This document shows positions 25,163 to 33,932 of a stretch of DNA of 58,623 nt, piece after piece (position 1 is the first letter of the stretch; each line of letters opens with the position of its first letter). Below the pieces are notes generated by a model that ran no database searches, was not told where the DNA came from, and was given only the letters and a program-made list of their open reading frames with translations. Source of the stretch: Nanobdellota archaeon (GTDB lineage: Archaea > Nanobdellota > Nanobdellia > Parvarchaeales > Parvarchaeaceae). A program made the position numbers and the translations under genes. The DNA lies in NCBI GenBank assembly GCA_021810345.1, contig JAJZIX010000005.1, positions 1 through 58,623 on the forward strand. The letters are read 5' to 3'.

Positions 25163-25840
25163 TCATTCGTAAAAGACACCGTCTTTATCGTTTTCATCAG
25201 ACGCGCCTTTGTCTATCTCCAAATCCAAGTATTCGATGTTTTTATTTTGGTAAGTCTCACTATCTGCGAGGAATTTGATATTTGGAGATAAGTGTTCGAA
25301 TACGTAGAGATTGACGACGCCATTTGGGTCCAATTCACCCGCGTACACATGCCAGCAGAAGGTTTTTCCTTTGTTATTGATTCTTATATTTGGTGCGATG
25401 TACTCGGTATTAGGTTTGATTTCATCGTAGCCTAAAGCTTTAAAGTCGTAAGCCCTACTAAGCTTGAAGACTTTATTTTTATGGCTGGGAGCTTCATCAA
25501 CAGCTTTAACAACGTATTTTTTGAGCAATTCTATAACTTCTTCTTCGTTTTGCTTTTCGGCTCTTTTATACTCTGCAGAATCAGGGTAACTATTCTTGAA
25601 TACATACATCTCTTGACGGTTGCCCCTATCGACTTCGTAGGCATGTATCCTGTGATAGGTTGCTACTGGCGCGTTGTTCGACACTATATACTCTTTGCTG
25701 TAGGGAGTATCTGAGTCAAGAAGCAACACGCTAAAACCGTAGTCTATCTTCTTTGATTCAAGGAGAAATGTAAGACGCTCTTTTGATACTGCCACAGAGG
25801 AATTGAGCATATTTTCAAGTTCCTTCAATTCGTGGCTCAT
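25163..25840 (-). CDS. Hypothetical protein (225 aa)
   Basis: I do not recognise a family. The protein is acidic and soluble, with no signal peptide or membrane span, and seems to have two similarly sized halves: residues 1-95 (helical start, then YSKEYIVSNNAPVATYHRIH) and 115-210, where TEYIAPNIRINNKGKTFCWHVYAG reads somewhat like the first half's TYHRIHAYEVDRGNRQEMYV. An internal duplication is possible. It is flanked by a tRNA and the divergent 90-residue gene. Confidence 0.6.
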   Translation of the reverse strand: MSHELKELENMLNSSVAVSKERLTFLLESKKIDYGFSVLLLDSDTPYSKEYIVSNNAPVATYHRIHAYEVDRGNRQEMYVFKNSYPDSAEYKRAEKQNEEEVIELLKKYVVKAVDEAPSHKNKVFKLSRAYDFKALGYDEIKPNTEYIAPNIRINNKGKTFCWHVYAGELDPNGVVNLYVFEHLSPNIKFLADSETYQNKNIEYLDLEIDKGASDENDKDGVFYE

Positions 25841-25943
25841 ATTTATTTAAGAGAATATACAAATAAAAAGGTTTCTATTTGTAAATATAACAATATTTTC
25901 TCCGGAACAAAAAACTTAAAAGCACACAATTCCTACTATAATC

Positions 25944-26216
25944 ATGGAAAATTGGTACAGGTTTTATAAGGCTCAAGCGAATGAGCAGTTTAAGTTCGGA
26001 GACTACGAAATCAAGTACGTGAAGAAAGAAGTCAAAGAAGACTTCAATCCGAAGGGTGATAAGGTCCCCTCCAACGTAAACAAAGAACAGCTAAAGGTCT
26101 TCAAGGCTGGACAGAAAGTAAAAGTGCGCAAGGCCGACAAACTTGCTTTGATAGAAGCTATCAAGGCTGGAAATGTTGACAGGATGAACGAGATCCTGCT
26201 GGCTCTTAAGTCTTAG
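25944..26216 (+). CDS. Small basic hypothetical protein (90 aa)
   Basis: The protein is Lys-rich and soluble, starting NWYRFYKAQANEQFKFGDYEIKY; the C-terminal half is helical. No family is recognised. A CTTAAAAG box lies about 26 nt before the ATG, supporting a real leaderless gene. It ends 10 nt before the convergent end of thrS. Confidence 0.6.
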   Translation: MENWYRFYKAQANEQFKFGDYEIKYVKKEVKEDFNPKGDKVPSNVNKEQLKVFKAGQKVKVRKADKLALIEAIKAGNVDRMNEILLALKS

Positions 26217-26225
26217 GCTTATTCG

Positions 26226-28127
26226 CTAGTTTATTGTTCTTTCTTTTATTTTTTTGGTTGCTTCTTCTATAAATTCGTCTAATTTAACATTATATTTTGT
26301 TTTTCCGTCTCTTGTTCTGATGGCAATGACATTACCACTCTCTTCCTTATCTCCCAAGATAATAGTGTAGTAAGCCTTTATGAGCTGGGACTCCCTCACC
26401 TTATACTCAAGCGTTCTGCTGCTGTCATCAAGTTCAACCCTTAGGCCGGCTTCTTCTAAGCTTTTTGATACCTTTGCAGCATATTCCCTGTTGCGCTCGG
26501 TTATATTAATTACTCTGGCCTGCACAGGTGATACCCAAAGAGGAAGGCTTCCCTTAGAATTCTCCAGTATTATGCCCATAAACCTGCCTATTGTGCCCAT
26601 TATTGACCGGTGTATCACAAGCGGTGTATGCTCCTTATTGTCAGCTCCAACGTACACTGCGCCGAATCTTGCAGCAAGGTTAAAGTCAAGCTGTATGGTA
26701 GATACTGCATATGCGGCGTCCGGCTTGCCTGTAAAGTCCAGCACATAGATGTCTATCTTTGGACCGTAGAAAGCGCCATCGCCCTCCTTTACAGTGTATT
26801 TATACCCGCTTTTATCAAGGATTTTCTTTAGAGTGGCTTCTGCTTTATCCCATAATTCATCGGCGCCTATCCGCTTTTCAGGCCTTGTAGCTAGCACCAT
26901 TATCGGCGAGAGGTTAAATTTGCCGTATATTTCATCGAGCATTTTAAATAGTAAAAGAACCTCCTGCTCTACCTGATCCTCAGTCACGTACACGTGAGCG
27001 TCATTCTGCTCCATTAGTCGGGTCCTGAGCAGGCCATCCATAGTACCCTCAAGTTCATATCTGTGCAAGAATCCATAGTCAGCGAGTCTTAATGGCAATT
27101 CCTTATAGCTGCGTGTTCTGGATTTGAATATGAGAGCAGAGAAAGGGCAGTTCATAGGTTTCAGTCCGTACTCTTCATCAGAATCGAAGGGCGACGCGCG
27201 GAACATGTTCTCTCTATATTTGTCGAAGTGCCCGCTAGTTTTCCAAAGATCCACCTTGGCTATTATTGGGGTTATCACCTCTTTGTAGCCGTACTTAAAA
27301 TCTATCTCCCTGGCGAACTTCAGGAGTTCATTATAAACCGCTGCGCCTTTTGGCATGAAGAAGGGCGAACCGGGTGAGATATCCGAAAAAAAGAAAAGCT
27401 CAAGGTCTTTACCTATTTTCTTGTGATCATGCTCCTTCTTCTCTTCTGATAGTTTTATATATTCATTCATCTGCTCCTTCGAAGGGAAGCTTATCCCGTA
27501 TATCCTAGTCATTACCTCATTTTTGCTGTTGCCTCTCCAATACGCCCCTGCAACCTTTGTGAATTTTATGGCCTTTATCAATCTTGTTGATGGAATGTGT
27601 GGCCCGCGGCACAAGTCCACAAAGTCACCATTTTGGTAAAAAGTAACATCATTTGCCAATGAATTTAGAATCTCAAGCTTGAATTTGTTGTCCTTAACTA
27701 TCTCCCTCGCTTCATCAACGTTTGACTCTTTTCTTATGAATTTTTCATCTTTCTCTATTATCTTCTCCGCTTCCTTTGTTAACTTTTCCAGGTCGTTGTC
27801 ACCTACATTTAGGTTGTAGAAATCATAGTAAAAGCCTTCGTCTATCGGGGGGCCTATCCCGAGAACCGCATCCGGATAAAGCTTCTTTACTGCAGCTGCC
27901 AAAACATGAGCGGAAGAATGCCAGAATACCTTTTTACCCTCATTGGACTCAAAGGTAAGGAACTCCACCTCTGCGTCTTTGTCCAGCTTTCTCGACAGAT
28001 CATAAAGCTGCCCGTTGACTTTGGCCACAAGCACTTCTTTTAAGTCAACATCGAGTTCCTTGGCTATATCAAAGAGGGTCTTTTCGCCCTTTATCTCGTG
28101 CGTTTCACCTTTGTATTTAATCTGCAT
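26226..28127 (-). CDS. thrS: Threonyl-tRNA synthetase, bacterial-type domain layout
   Basis: The 633-residue enzyme starts with a TGS domain (MQIKYKGETHEIKGEKTLFD), then the second additional domain with the editing motif HSSAH and RGPHIPST, then the class II core (MNCPF, HRYELEG, IHRSIMGTIGRF) and anticodon-binding domain (VKLDEF end). This TGS plus HxxxH editing layout is bacterial; archaeal enzymes normally carry a D-Tyr-deacylase-like N-terminal domain instead. ATG 28127 is chosen: the longer ORF-track start at 28232 would run through the tRNA-Pro gene. ATG 28136 is the alternative. Confidence 0.93.
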   Translation of the reverse strand: MQIKYKGETHEIKGEKTLFDIAKELDVDLKEVLVAKVNGQLYDLSRKLDKDAEVEFLTFESNEGKKVFWHSSAHVLAAAVKKLYPDAVLGIGPPIDEGFYYDFYNLNVGDNDLEKLTKEAEKIIEKDEKFIRKESNVDEAREIVKDNKFKLEILNSLANDVTFYQNGDFVDLCRGPHIPSTRLIKAIKFTKVAGAYWRGNSKNEVMTRIYGISFPSKEQMNEYIKLSEEKKEHDHKKIGKDLELFFFSDISPGSPFFMPKGAAVYNELLKFAREIDFKYGYKEVITPIIAKVDLWKTSGHFDKYRENMFRASPFDSDEEYGLKPMNCPFSALIFKSRTRSYKELPLRLADYGFLHRYELEGTMDGLLRTRLMEQNDAHVYVTEDQVEQEVLLLFKMLDEIYGKFNLSPIMVLATRPEKRIGADELWDKAEATLKKILDKSGYKYTVKEGDGAFYGPKIDIYVLDFTGKPDAAYAVSTIQLDFNLAARFGAVYVGADNKEHTPLVIHRSIMGTIGRFMGIILENSKGSLPLWVSPVQARVINITERNREYAAKVSKSLEEAGLRVELDDSSRTLEYKVRESQLIKAYYTIILGDKEESGNVIAIRTRDGKTKYNVKLDEFIEEATKKIKERTIN

Positions 28128-28195
28128 ATTTCTCATTCTAAATTTAGTAGAATAAAAGCCTTTCCTTTTAATTTTACAGAAGACAAAAACAACAC

Positions 28196-28269
28196 TGGGG
28201 TGGCTGGGATTTGAACCCAGGATTTCTAGCACCCGAAACTAGAGTCTTACCAAGCTAGACCACCGCCCC
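28196..28269 (-). tRNA. tRNA-Pro (anticodon CGG)
   Basis: On the minus strand: acceptor GGGGCGG with CCACCCC, D stem GTCT/AGAC, anticodon stem CTAGT/GCTAG with loop TTCGGGT (CGG at 28233-28235), T arm CTGGG-TTCAAAT-CCCAG. All stems pair except position 5, where C5 faces A68 in the acceptor stem. No intron and no CCA. The gene sits 69 nt upstream of the thrS start. Confidence 0.92.
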
Positions 28270-28304
28270 ATTCTATATTGGTCTTAAGTTTATTGTATTT
28301 ATGT

Positions 28305-29312
28305 TTAATTTGCTCTGTGGTAGCTAGGATAAACCCCCGGTTTCATCACAACGCTGTCATTTTTGATTGCAATTCCCCCTTTGGCATGCATTATTTCAGT
28401 TGGCGTCATTACAGCGTTGCCAAGTGCTATCAGCTCTCCTTTTAATGTTGAGATAAACACTCTATCATTTTTCTCAAAGCTGTTCATCTTGACTATCCCA
28501 GGCACTGCAACTGGCGAGCCGTGGCATACAGTATCGACCGCCTCGTCGGATACGAAAACCTTTGGCATAAAAGAAAGAGCCTCCTCTATGCTCCTCAAGG
28601 TTTTCTTAAGCAGCCTGCTGTCGTTGTTTTTATAAAAGTAGACTGCATCATCAATGTCCTGTAGAGTTACCAGTCCTTCTGTCTCAGAGAGCGTCGAGAC
28701 CTTCGTTCTCCTAAGCTCCATCATGTGTGCTCCTATCCCCAGTTTTTCTCCCATATCGCTTATCAGCTTTCTTATATACGTGCCGGACTCTACGCCGACT
28801 TTGAACAGCACGTCATTGCCTTCAATCTCTAGGATATCCATATAATAAACTTCTCTTTCTCTGTACTGCCTTTTTACGTTTGATCTTACAGGGGGAAGTT
28901 GTGTTATCTTGCCAGTAAATTCGGAGAGCGTCTTAGCAAGCTCATTCCGGTCGAAAGTTTTATGCAGATGCATCAGTGCTACATACTCTTTTCCGCCGAC
29001 TAGCAGCTCAGCTAATGCCTTCGTGGCGTTGTTAACCGCCAATGGCAAAAGACCAGTTACGTTGGGATTTCTTCAGTCTTCTAAAGTCCCTGAGTATCCG
29101 ATCTTATTTGCACCTAAAGGCGCCAATATCTTTTTGGCTGTTGCTGCCGCCGTTTTTGACCTTATACCGCTTGGCTTATCGAGCAGGATGAAACCGAAAT
29201 CCATCCTTTGCTCTATGCTTCTGTCAGCAGGGTAAGCCCCGTATGAAGCATCCGTGCTTTCGTCTCTTATGGTATAAAGCTCAAATTTTCTGCCATCCAA
29301 CGGTAGTCCCAT
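28305..29312 (-). CDS. cbf5: Cbf5 (H/ACA RNA pseudouridine synthase) interrupted by a predicted 12-nt intron
   Basis: The ORF track splits this gene at an in-frame TGA (29073-29075), but both halves are in the same frame and together give a 331-residue Cbf5. The first part has FILLDKPSG and GYSGTL; the second has NVTGLLPLAVNNATKAL, then a PUA domain. Removing 12 nt (29069-29080) restores SGTLDPNVTG, the TruB motif II with its catalytic Asp. Cbf5 is the catalytic subunit of H/ACA RNPs that modify rRNA. Crenarchaeal cbf5 genes are known to have endonuclease-spliced introns. Confidence 0.88.
29069..29080 (-). other. Predicted 12-nt mRNA intron in cbf5
   Basis: The intron AAGACTGAAGAA contains the TGA. 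On the transcript, an outer helix GGGA/UCCC is followed by a 4-bp helix CUUU/GAAG, with cleavage at AG^A and AA^A. The two exon ends join as G|AU, the codon for the catalytic aspartate. The hairpin has no inner helix, like the T-arm intron of the tRNA-Arg in this window. Removing 12 nt keeps the frame. Confidence 0.82.
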
Positions 29313-29339
29313 AATCCTTTTTATAGTTGGGGCTGGCTT

Positions 29340-29891
29340 TTATCCCTTTTGTTTCGAAAGAAACAGTTCCGAAATCTTAAACAAGCTGGCAGTATCTAGA
29401 TTGGTATCATCTATGACTAAATCAAAAATCTGCAGGTCATTTCTACTGTCGAATCCGTATAACTTTTTGTATATCATCGTGGTAAGCTTATCTTTGTTTT
29501 TGGTGTAATGCAGCGCTTCTTCAATGCTTGTGCTGTCACGCTTTGCGACCCTTTCGGCTCTGCATTTTAAATCTGCTTTCAAGTATATTTTGATTATTCC
29601 GTCTTTTGGTGTTCTCCATGGCGCAACCCAGCTGTCAAGCATGGCATTCCTAGTCTTATCAAATTCATTTGCTATCATCTTGTCAACTTTTCTGTCGTAT
29701 TCGGGGTGCTCAAGCCTGAATTTTATCGCTTTTAAACCCTCATCTGTCTCCCAGTGCTTAAAATCGTGGTCTGGCAGAGATTCCTTTAGTAGCATTCCTC
29801 CGGGTATGTACTTTAAGTCAAATCTATCCGCAAGCATTTTAGCAAGTGAGGATTTTCCCGAGCCGGTAAGCCCCGATACTATCACTTTCAT
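29340..29891 (-). CDS. cmk: Cytidylate kinase, archaeal type
   Basis: The 183-residue kinase has the P-loop SGLTGSGKSSLAKMLADRF at its N terminus, and the DSWVAPW motif and a RVAKRDSTS lid. This is the short archaeal/nucleoside-monophosphate kinase form that phosphorylates CMP. It precedes cbf5 by 27 nt, the same cmk-cbf5 order seen in many archaea, which supports both assignments. Length is normal. Confidence 0.88.
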   Translation of the reverse strand: MKVIVSGLTGSGKSSLAKMLADRFDLKYIPGGMLLKESLPDHDFKHWETDEGLKAIKFRLEHPEYDRKVDKMIANEFDKTRNAMLDSWVAPWRTPKDGIIKIYLKADLKCRAERVAKRDSTSIEEALHYTKNKDKLTTMIYKKLYGFDSRNDLQIFDLVIDDTNLDTASLFKISELFLSKQKG

Positions 29892-29898
29892 ACCTTTA

Positions 29899-32800
29899 TT
29901 AGATTGGCGTACTATTTATTAATGACTCTGCGCTTTTGTAAATGGCTGGAAGATAACTTAGGTTGTCACAGTAGTTCTGTGCTGATGGATTGATAGAACA
30001 TTCTCCAGTCAAGAAGTATGGGCTCAGCTGTGTGTAGTTTATTTGGTACACATTTATGTTTGTGAGCACTTGGTTGTTTATGCTCAGGTACGAGTTTACC
30101 GGTAAATTGTCGGTATAAAGCAGCTTAAAGCCAGGGACAGTTTCATTAAGCAAATACAGCTTATCAAACAATGTGTTGAGTGTCTCATTTGGCATGAATA
30201 GGACGGAGATTGGATCTCCTCCAAATTGCGGCAATGACATATTTATCTGTAAAGAAGTATATCCTCCGGATAAGTTTTTGTACCCACCTATATGTAACGT
30301 TGCTATCTGGCTGGCATTGAGCATCATTACTCCTCCAGGTATACCTGATGTTGACACTTGCGTACAACCCTTACCATAAACGCACATGTTATCAATTGGC
30401 AGCGGATTCGATTCCTGGTTAGTCAGGGTGTTGTATATCACGCCGTAAGGGTTGCCCTGTTTAAGGGTATTGTTTGTATCGTTGAATGGTATTAGCACCT
30501 CTAATATTAGGTAATTTGTGCCATTACCCGGCTGTCCAGCTATCGGAGCGCTTGGTCCTACTGATCCTACCTGGCCATTTCCAAATGCAACTACATATTT
30601 GTAGCTTTCGTTGCCTAGGTTACCAGTATTCTGCGTGACACTGCTCTCCGGGAATGGGTCAAATTCAGTTGGTTTTAACGCTATTGTGGATATCGCCGAG
30701 AATTTGAGCACTTCACTACCACTTATTATGGCGTAGGTTGGCCGGTGCACGAAATTTAGATAAGTAGAGTAGACATAAGGTGACTCAGATTCGAAGAAAT
30801 ACTTTGCTATCATTGACTGATAGCCATATGCATTGCTTCCATCAGCCACTGCCGTCCTGTTTGCTATCGCTTCCTCCCAGTAGCCGTAATCCCACCAAGA
30901 GATTATTGAGGTGTTCACAGGCGTATTCTGGTTTACCCATTCCAATGTAGGGCCCCATAGTAATAGCCCGCTGCCGCTCTGCTGCGCCACCTTATAAGAA
31001 AGGTTCAAGCTTGTATTTATGTCGTAGGCGGCTATTACTATCCCTATGATTACTACTATTGCCGCTACCAAAATGAACATAGTCTTTTTGTCTTTGAATA
31101 CTCTGCCAGATAATTTGAAGAACTGAGTAAATATGAATACAAGAGCGAATGGCACAAGTATCGCAGCTATCCATTCTGTTGGCTCCAATAGCCTGCTCTC
31201 GACGTTTGATAGAATCAGCGCCAGGACGAAGAAAATGAGTGGCATTATCGCCATCTCTGAGATTTTATTGGTTTCTTCGTGCTTATCGAAGGTGAAGGCC
31301 AGAAGTAGCACCAGCGCAAAGCCTATTGCGCCGTATTTGTAGTGGTTTACTGTTTGGTTGGCGGAAAGAAAAATTATTGTGAGTATTATGGAGACAAAAG
31401 TAAGCGTTAGTATTATCCCCGCTTCTTTCTTTACCACAGGATCTTTCAAATTCATCAGCAGATAAGCAACAGGTATAAATTCCAGTGCAATGAACGTCAA
31501 AAGGAAGGAATAAGCTGCGCTGCCGTAGCTGAATGCGCCCCCGGTCATCAACAATATAAATGGCGTAGCAAGCAGGAATGCTATATACCAGTGTTTAAAT
31601 CTTTTAAGCACAAAGTAAAGCATGAAAACTGCACCGGCTGAAAACAGAAGGAAGTTTATCCCTATAGTATTGTTTCCGCTCCCGAATACGAAGTTATAAT
31701 CCGTGATTCTCTGCAGCAAGTTAAGCTTGGCAAACTCAGCTATTGTAAGCGACACAGGATTTATTGTACCGACTCCAAGAGGGTTTGATACTTCCCCTAT
31801 AAGGTAAGATATTATGTGCTCAAGCCTGTTGAGGCCACTCAACGCAAGGAGTGCGATCGTGACCAGAATTCCGTATATTGTTATCGAGATGCCCTCATTT
31901 ATTAGGGGTATCTTGAGCTTATTGCGGTACTTTTGGTATACAAATAGGTCGAATAGCACTATTACGTAAGCCAAAAACATTGGGTAGTCCTGCCCTGCGT
32001 GGAGAATAGCAGACAGGCCAAAGACCATAAAGCTCATCTTCATCGGCACCCAAAGGCCGAAACCCAGGAAAGCATATAGATCCCCTTTCTTTGCGTGTCC
32101 TAGTATTATCATTAATATGTACACCACAGGTATTACCATTATTATATAGTCGGCGTATCCGGATGCATCCGCTGTCAATCCAGTGGCTATGCCCATAAGT
32201 ATTCCGTACAGAACTTTGGTGCGTAGATCTTTTGATTTGATTGATTTTGTTAGGAAATATAGAGCCAGAAGGGTGAACATAAATCCTATGGCGGTTTTCT
32301 GCGAGAAACCTGCTGTGGATCTGCTTAGAAACGTCAGGAACGCGGGAAGTATAAATGCGCTTATTGTTGCGACCCAGTAATCATCAAACAGCGCAAGACA
32401 TATCAAAAACAGTAGCAGGGCTGATAATGCGGTAACTATTGCAGGTATTAGGATAAACCACGTCATCGGACTAGACCCAGGTACTATCGGATCCAGAGTC
32501 CTGGCCATATACGCGCCAAAGAAAGAAACGACCATCTCGTCGGTCCTGGTCGGATATCCTATAGGCAGGTACTCAAGGTGTTCAATAGTGGGTACATTCC
32601 CGGTGTGGAGGATATTCTGCATCTCGATGTAAAATATATATGGGTCCAGCCCAGTCAGCGAACCTCCCATATTTAGGTAATTGCTTCCGATTAGAGAAGG
32701 ATTGGGAGTAAGCGGATTCAGCAGCGCAGGCACACTGGCAGTGTGGATCATCAACCCTACAATCACCGCTACCAGCAAAAGAACATAAAATAGTATCTTT

Positions 32801-33081
32801 TTCTGGATTAGCCAAATATAAAGAAGGCTGCTGAACTTTTTCACGAAATCAAAATTTATCTCTATTTCTATCTCTCCAGGTGGTTTCTTCCCTAGATCAT
32901 GCTTTGCTTTTTCTATCTCCCGCTTCTCCGCTTCCTCTTTTTCTAGTAATATTTTTTTGCGCTCAAGATCGGATTCCTCAGCTGATAGTACTTTTTTCTC
33001 TGCTGCTATCTCCTCTTTCACATCCTTTTCAGTGGATTTTACCTCATTTTCTACTTTCTTGAACTCGTTGTTCTCAGCCAT
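29899..33081 (-). CDS. aglB: AglB/STT3 oligosaccharyltransferase catalytic subunit
   Basis: The protein has a 75-residue charged cytosolic head, about 13 membrane spans, and a large extracytoplasmic C-terminal domain. The catalytic motif SWWDYGYW is present near residue 728 (WWDYG). It transfers lipid-linked glycans to Asn in surface proteins. At 1060 residues it is a large member. I start at ATG 33081 (MAENNEF) because the longer ORF-track start overlaps pgi. The Lys/Glu-rich, coiled-coil-like N terminus (EEIAAEKKVLSAEESDLERK) is not typical of STT3. Confidence 0.92.
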   Translation of the reverse strand: MAENNEFKKVENEVKSTEKDVKEEIAAEKKVLSAEESDLERKKILLEKEEAEKREIEKAKHDLGKKPPGEIEIEINFDFVKKFSSLLYIWLIQKKILFYVLLLVAVIVGLMIHTASVPALLNPLTPNPSLIGSNYLNMGGSLTGLDPYIFYIEMQNILHTGNVPTIEHLEYLPIGYPTRTDEMVVSFFGAYMARTLDPIVPGSSPMTWFILIPAIVTALSALLLFLICLALFDDYWVATISAFILPAFLTFLSRSTAGFSQKTAIGFMFTLLALYFLTKSIKSKDLRTKVLYGILMGIATGLTADASGYADYIIMVIPVVYILMIILGHAKKGDLYAFLGFGLWVPMKMSFMVFGLSAILHAGQDYPMFLAYVIVLFDLFVYQKYRNKLKIPLINEGISITIYGILVTIALLALSGLNRLEHIISYLIGEVSNPLGVGTINPVSLTIAEFAKLNLLQRITDYNFVFGSGNNTIGINFLLFSAGAVFMLYFVLKRFKHWYIAFLLATPFILLMTGGAFSYGSAAYSFLLTFIALEFIPVAYLLMNLKDPVVKKEAGIILTLTFVSIILTIIFLSANQTVNHYKYGAIGFALVLLLAFTFDKHEETNKISEMAIMPLIFFVLALILSNVESRLLEPTEWIAAILVPFALVFIFTQFFKLSGRVFKDKKTMFILVAAIVVIIGIVIAAYDINTSLNLSYKVAQQSGSGLLLWGPTLEWVNQNTPVNTSIISWWDYGYWEEAIANRTAVADGSNAYGYQSMIAKYFFESESPYVYSTYLNFVHRPTYAIISGSEVLKFSAISTIALKPTEFDPFPESSVTQNTGNLGNESYKYVVAFGNGQVGSVGPSAPIAGQPGNGTNYLILEVLIPFNDTNNTLKQGNPYGVIYNTLTNQESNPLPIDNMCVYGKGCTQVSTSGIPGGVMMLNASQIATLHIGGYKNLSGGYTSLQINMSLPQFGGDPISVLFMPNETLNTLFDKLYLLNETVPGFKLLYTDNLPVNSYLSINNQVLTNINVYQINYTQLSPYFLTGECSINPSAQNYCDNLSYLPAIYKSAESLINSTPI

Positions 33082-33128
33082 AACATTACATATAACGAAT
33101 TTTTTATGGTTATTAAACCTTTTGTTTC

Positions 33129-33908
33129 CTAAAAATGCTGGGAATCTATATCCCACCGGTCATGTTCCCAAAGCAGGAACTCCGGCTTATTCAAGAACAC
33201 AAAGTGCTTTGGCTGTGAGATGTACTCATCATATAGGCCTTTTGAGGCATCCAAAAACGCCGCCTTCTGTGCTTCCTGATGCGAAACCGAAACGTCTTTA
33301 TAATTCTTGTTTACCACCATATTGTCTTTTCTGAGCAAGTATACGGCACCGCCATGCATATCTTTTATTGATTGGTAATTCGATTCAAATGTGGAGTTTA
33401 CTAAGTTCGCCTCTATAAGAATTCCATTGCCTACGTTTATGGAAATGTGGCCATAATTTGGTGGGAATATGACCTTGTCGCCTTTTTTTGCCTCTACTAA
33501 TATTACTTCATATCCACCGTCCTCATGCTTTTTCTGGAGCAGGTACACAGCTTTCCCGTAAATAACCTCATATATCTCGGGGTAAGCAAGTCCGTTTTCT
33601 GCGATAGGGTGGTAGTGGCCTAGTGTCTTGGTGTATTCCCCCCCAAGATCATAGTCCTCCAGCACTGTGACATCATACCTTATATTGTGCGCATCGAATA
33701 CTGTCTTGTTCTTCTCCACTCCCGCTCCCCGAAACATTCTGTATATGACCGCGTCTCTATTCTTTGCGGTTACAAACTCCGGGTTGAAAAGAACATCCTT
33801 CATGTCACCAACTAGCCTCGTTGAAAAAGGCACCTCGGTACCATCAGAATACAGCTTTTTCTCCTTTTCATCGTACTCTAAATCTACATTCGCGACGTTC
33901 AACTTCAT
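33129..33908 (-). CDS. pgiA: Glucose-6-phosphate isomerase, archaeal cupin type
   Basis: The 259-residue cupin contains GGEYTKTLGHYHP followed by YPEIYEVIYGKAVYLLQ and YGHISINVG, which supply the His/Glu metal ligands of archaeal cupin-type PGI; this enzyme interconverts glucose- and fructose-6-phosphate. The family is around 190 residues; here extra C-terminal sequence is present (about 70 residues). It lies between aglB and a flippase, so it may support supply of sugars for glycosylation. Confidence 0.87.
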   Translation of the reverse strand: MKLNVANVDLEYDEKEKKLYSDGTEVPFSTRLVGDMKDVLFNPEFVTAKNRDAVIYRMFRGAGVEKNKTVFDAHNIRYDVTVLEDYDLGGEYTKTLGHYHPIAENGLAYPEIYEVIYGKAVYLLQKKHEDGGYEVILVEAKKGDKVIFPPNYGHISINVGNGILIEANLVNSTFESNYQSIKDMHGGAVYLLRKDNMVVNKNYKDVSVSHQEAQKAAFLDASKGLYDEYISQPKHFVFLNKPEFLLWEHDRWDIDSQHF

Positions 33909-33932
33909 ATGTTTAGGTGTGGTTCATCTTAT

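Noticed and set aside
28128-28232. N-terminal extension of ThrRS on the ORF track (start 28232)
   Set aside because: The extension reads into the tRNA-Pro gene and does not resemble any ThrRS domain; the TGS domain begins at MQIKYKG.
29073-29312. cbf5 read as two separate genes or as a pseudogene
   Set aside because: The two pieces are in one frame, the stop is exactly in the motif II gap, the flanks fold as a splice structure and the rest of the protein is intact. An in-frame selenocysteine TGA was also rejected: reading through would add EDxRN in the middle of the catalytic motif and no SECIS-like element was seen.
33082-33156. Longer AglB start at 33156
   Set aside because: It lies over the end of pgi and the added residues are not like other STT3 starts; ATG 33081 follows an A/T-rich region with a TTTAATA box.
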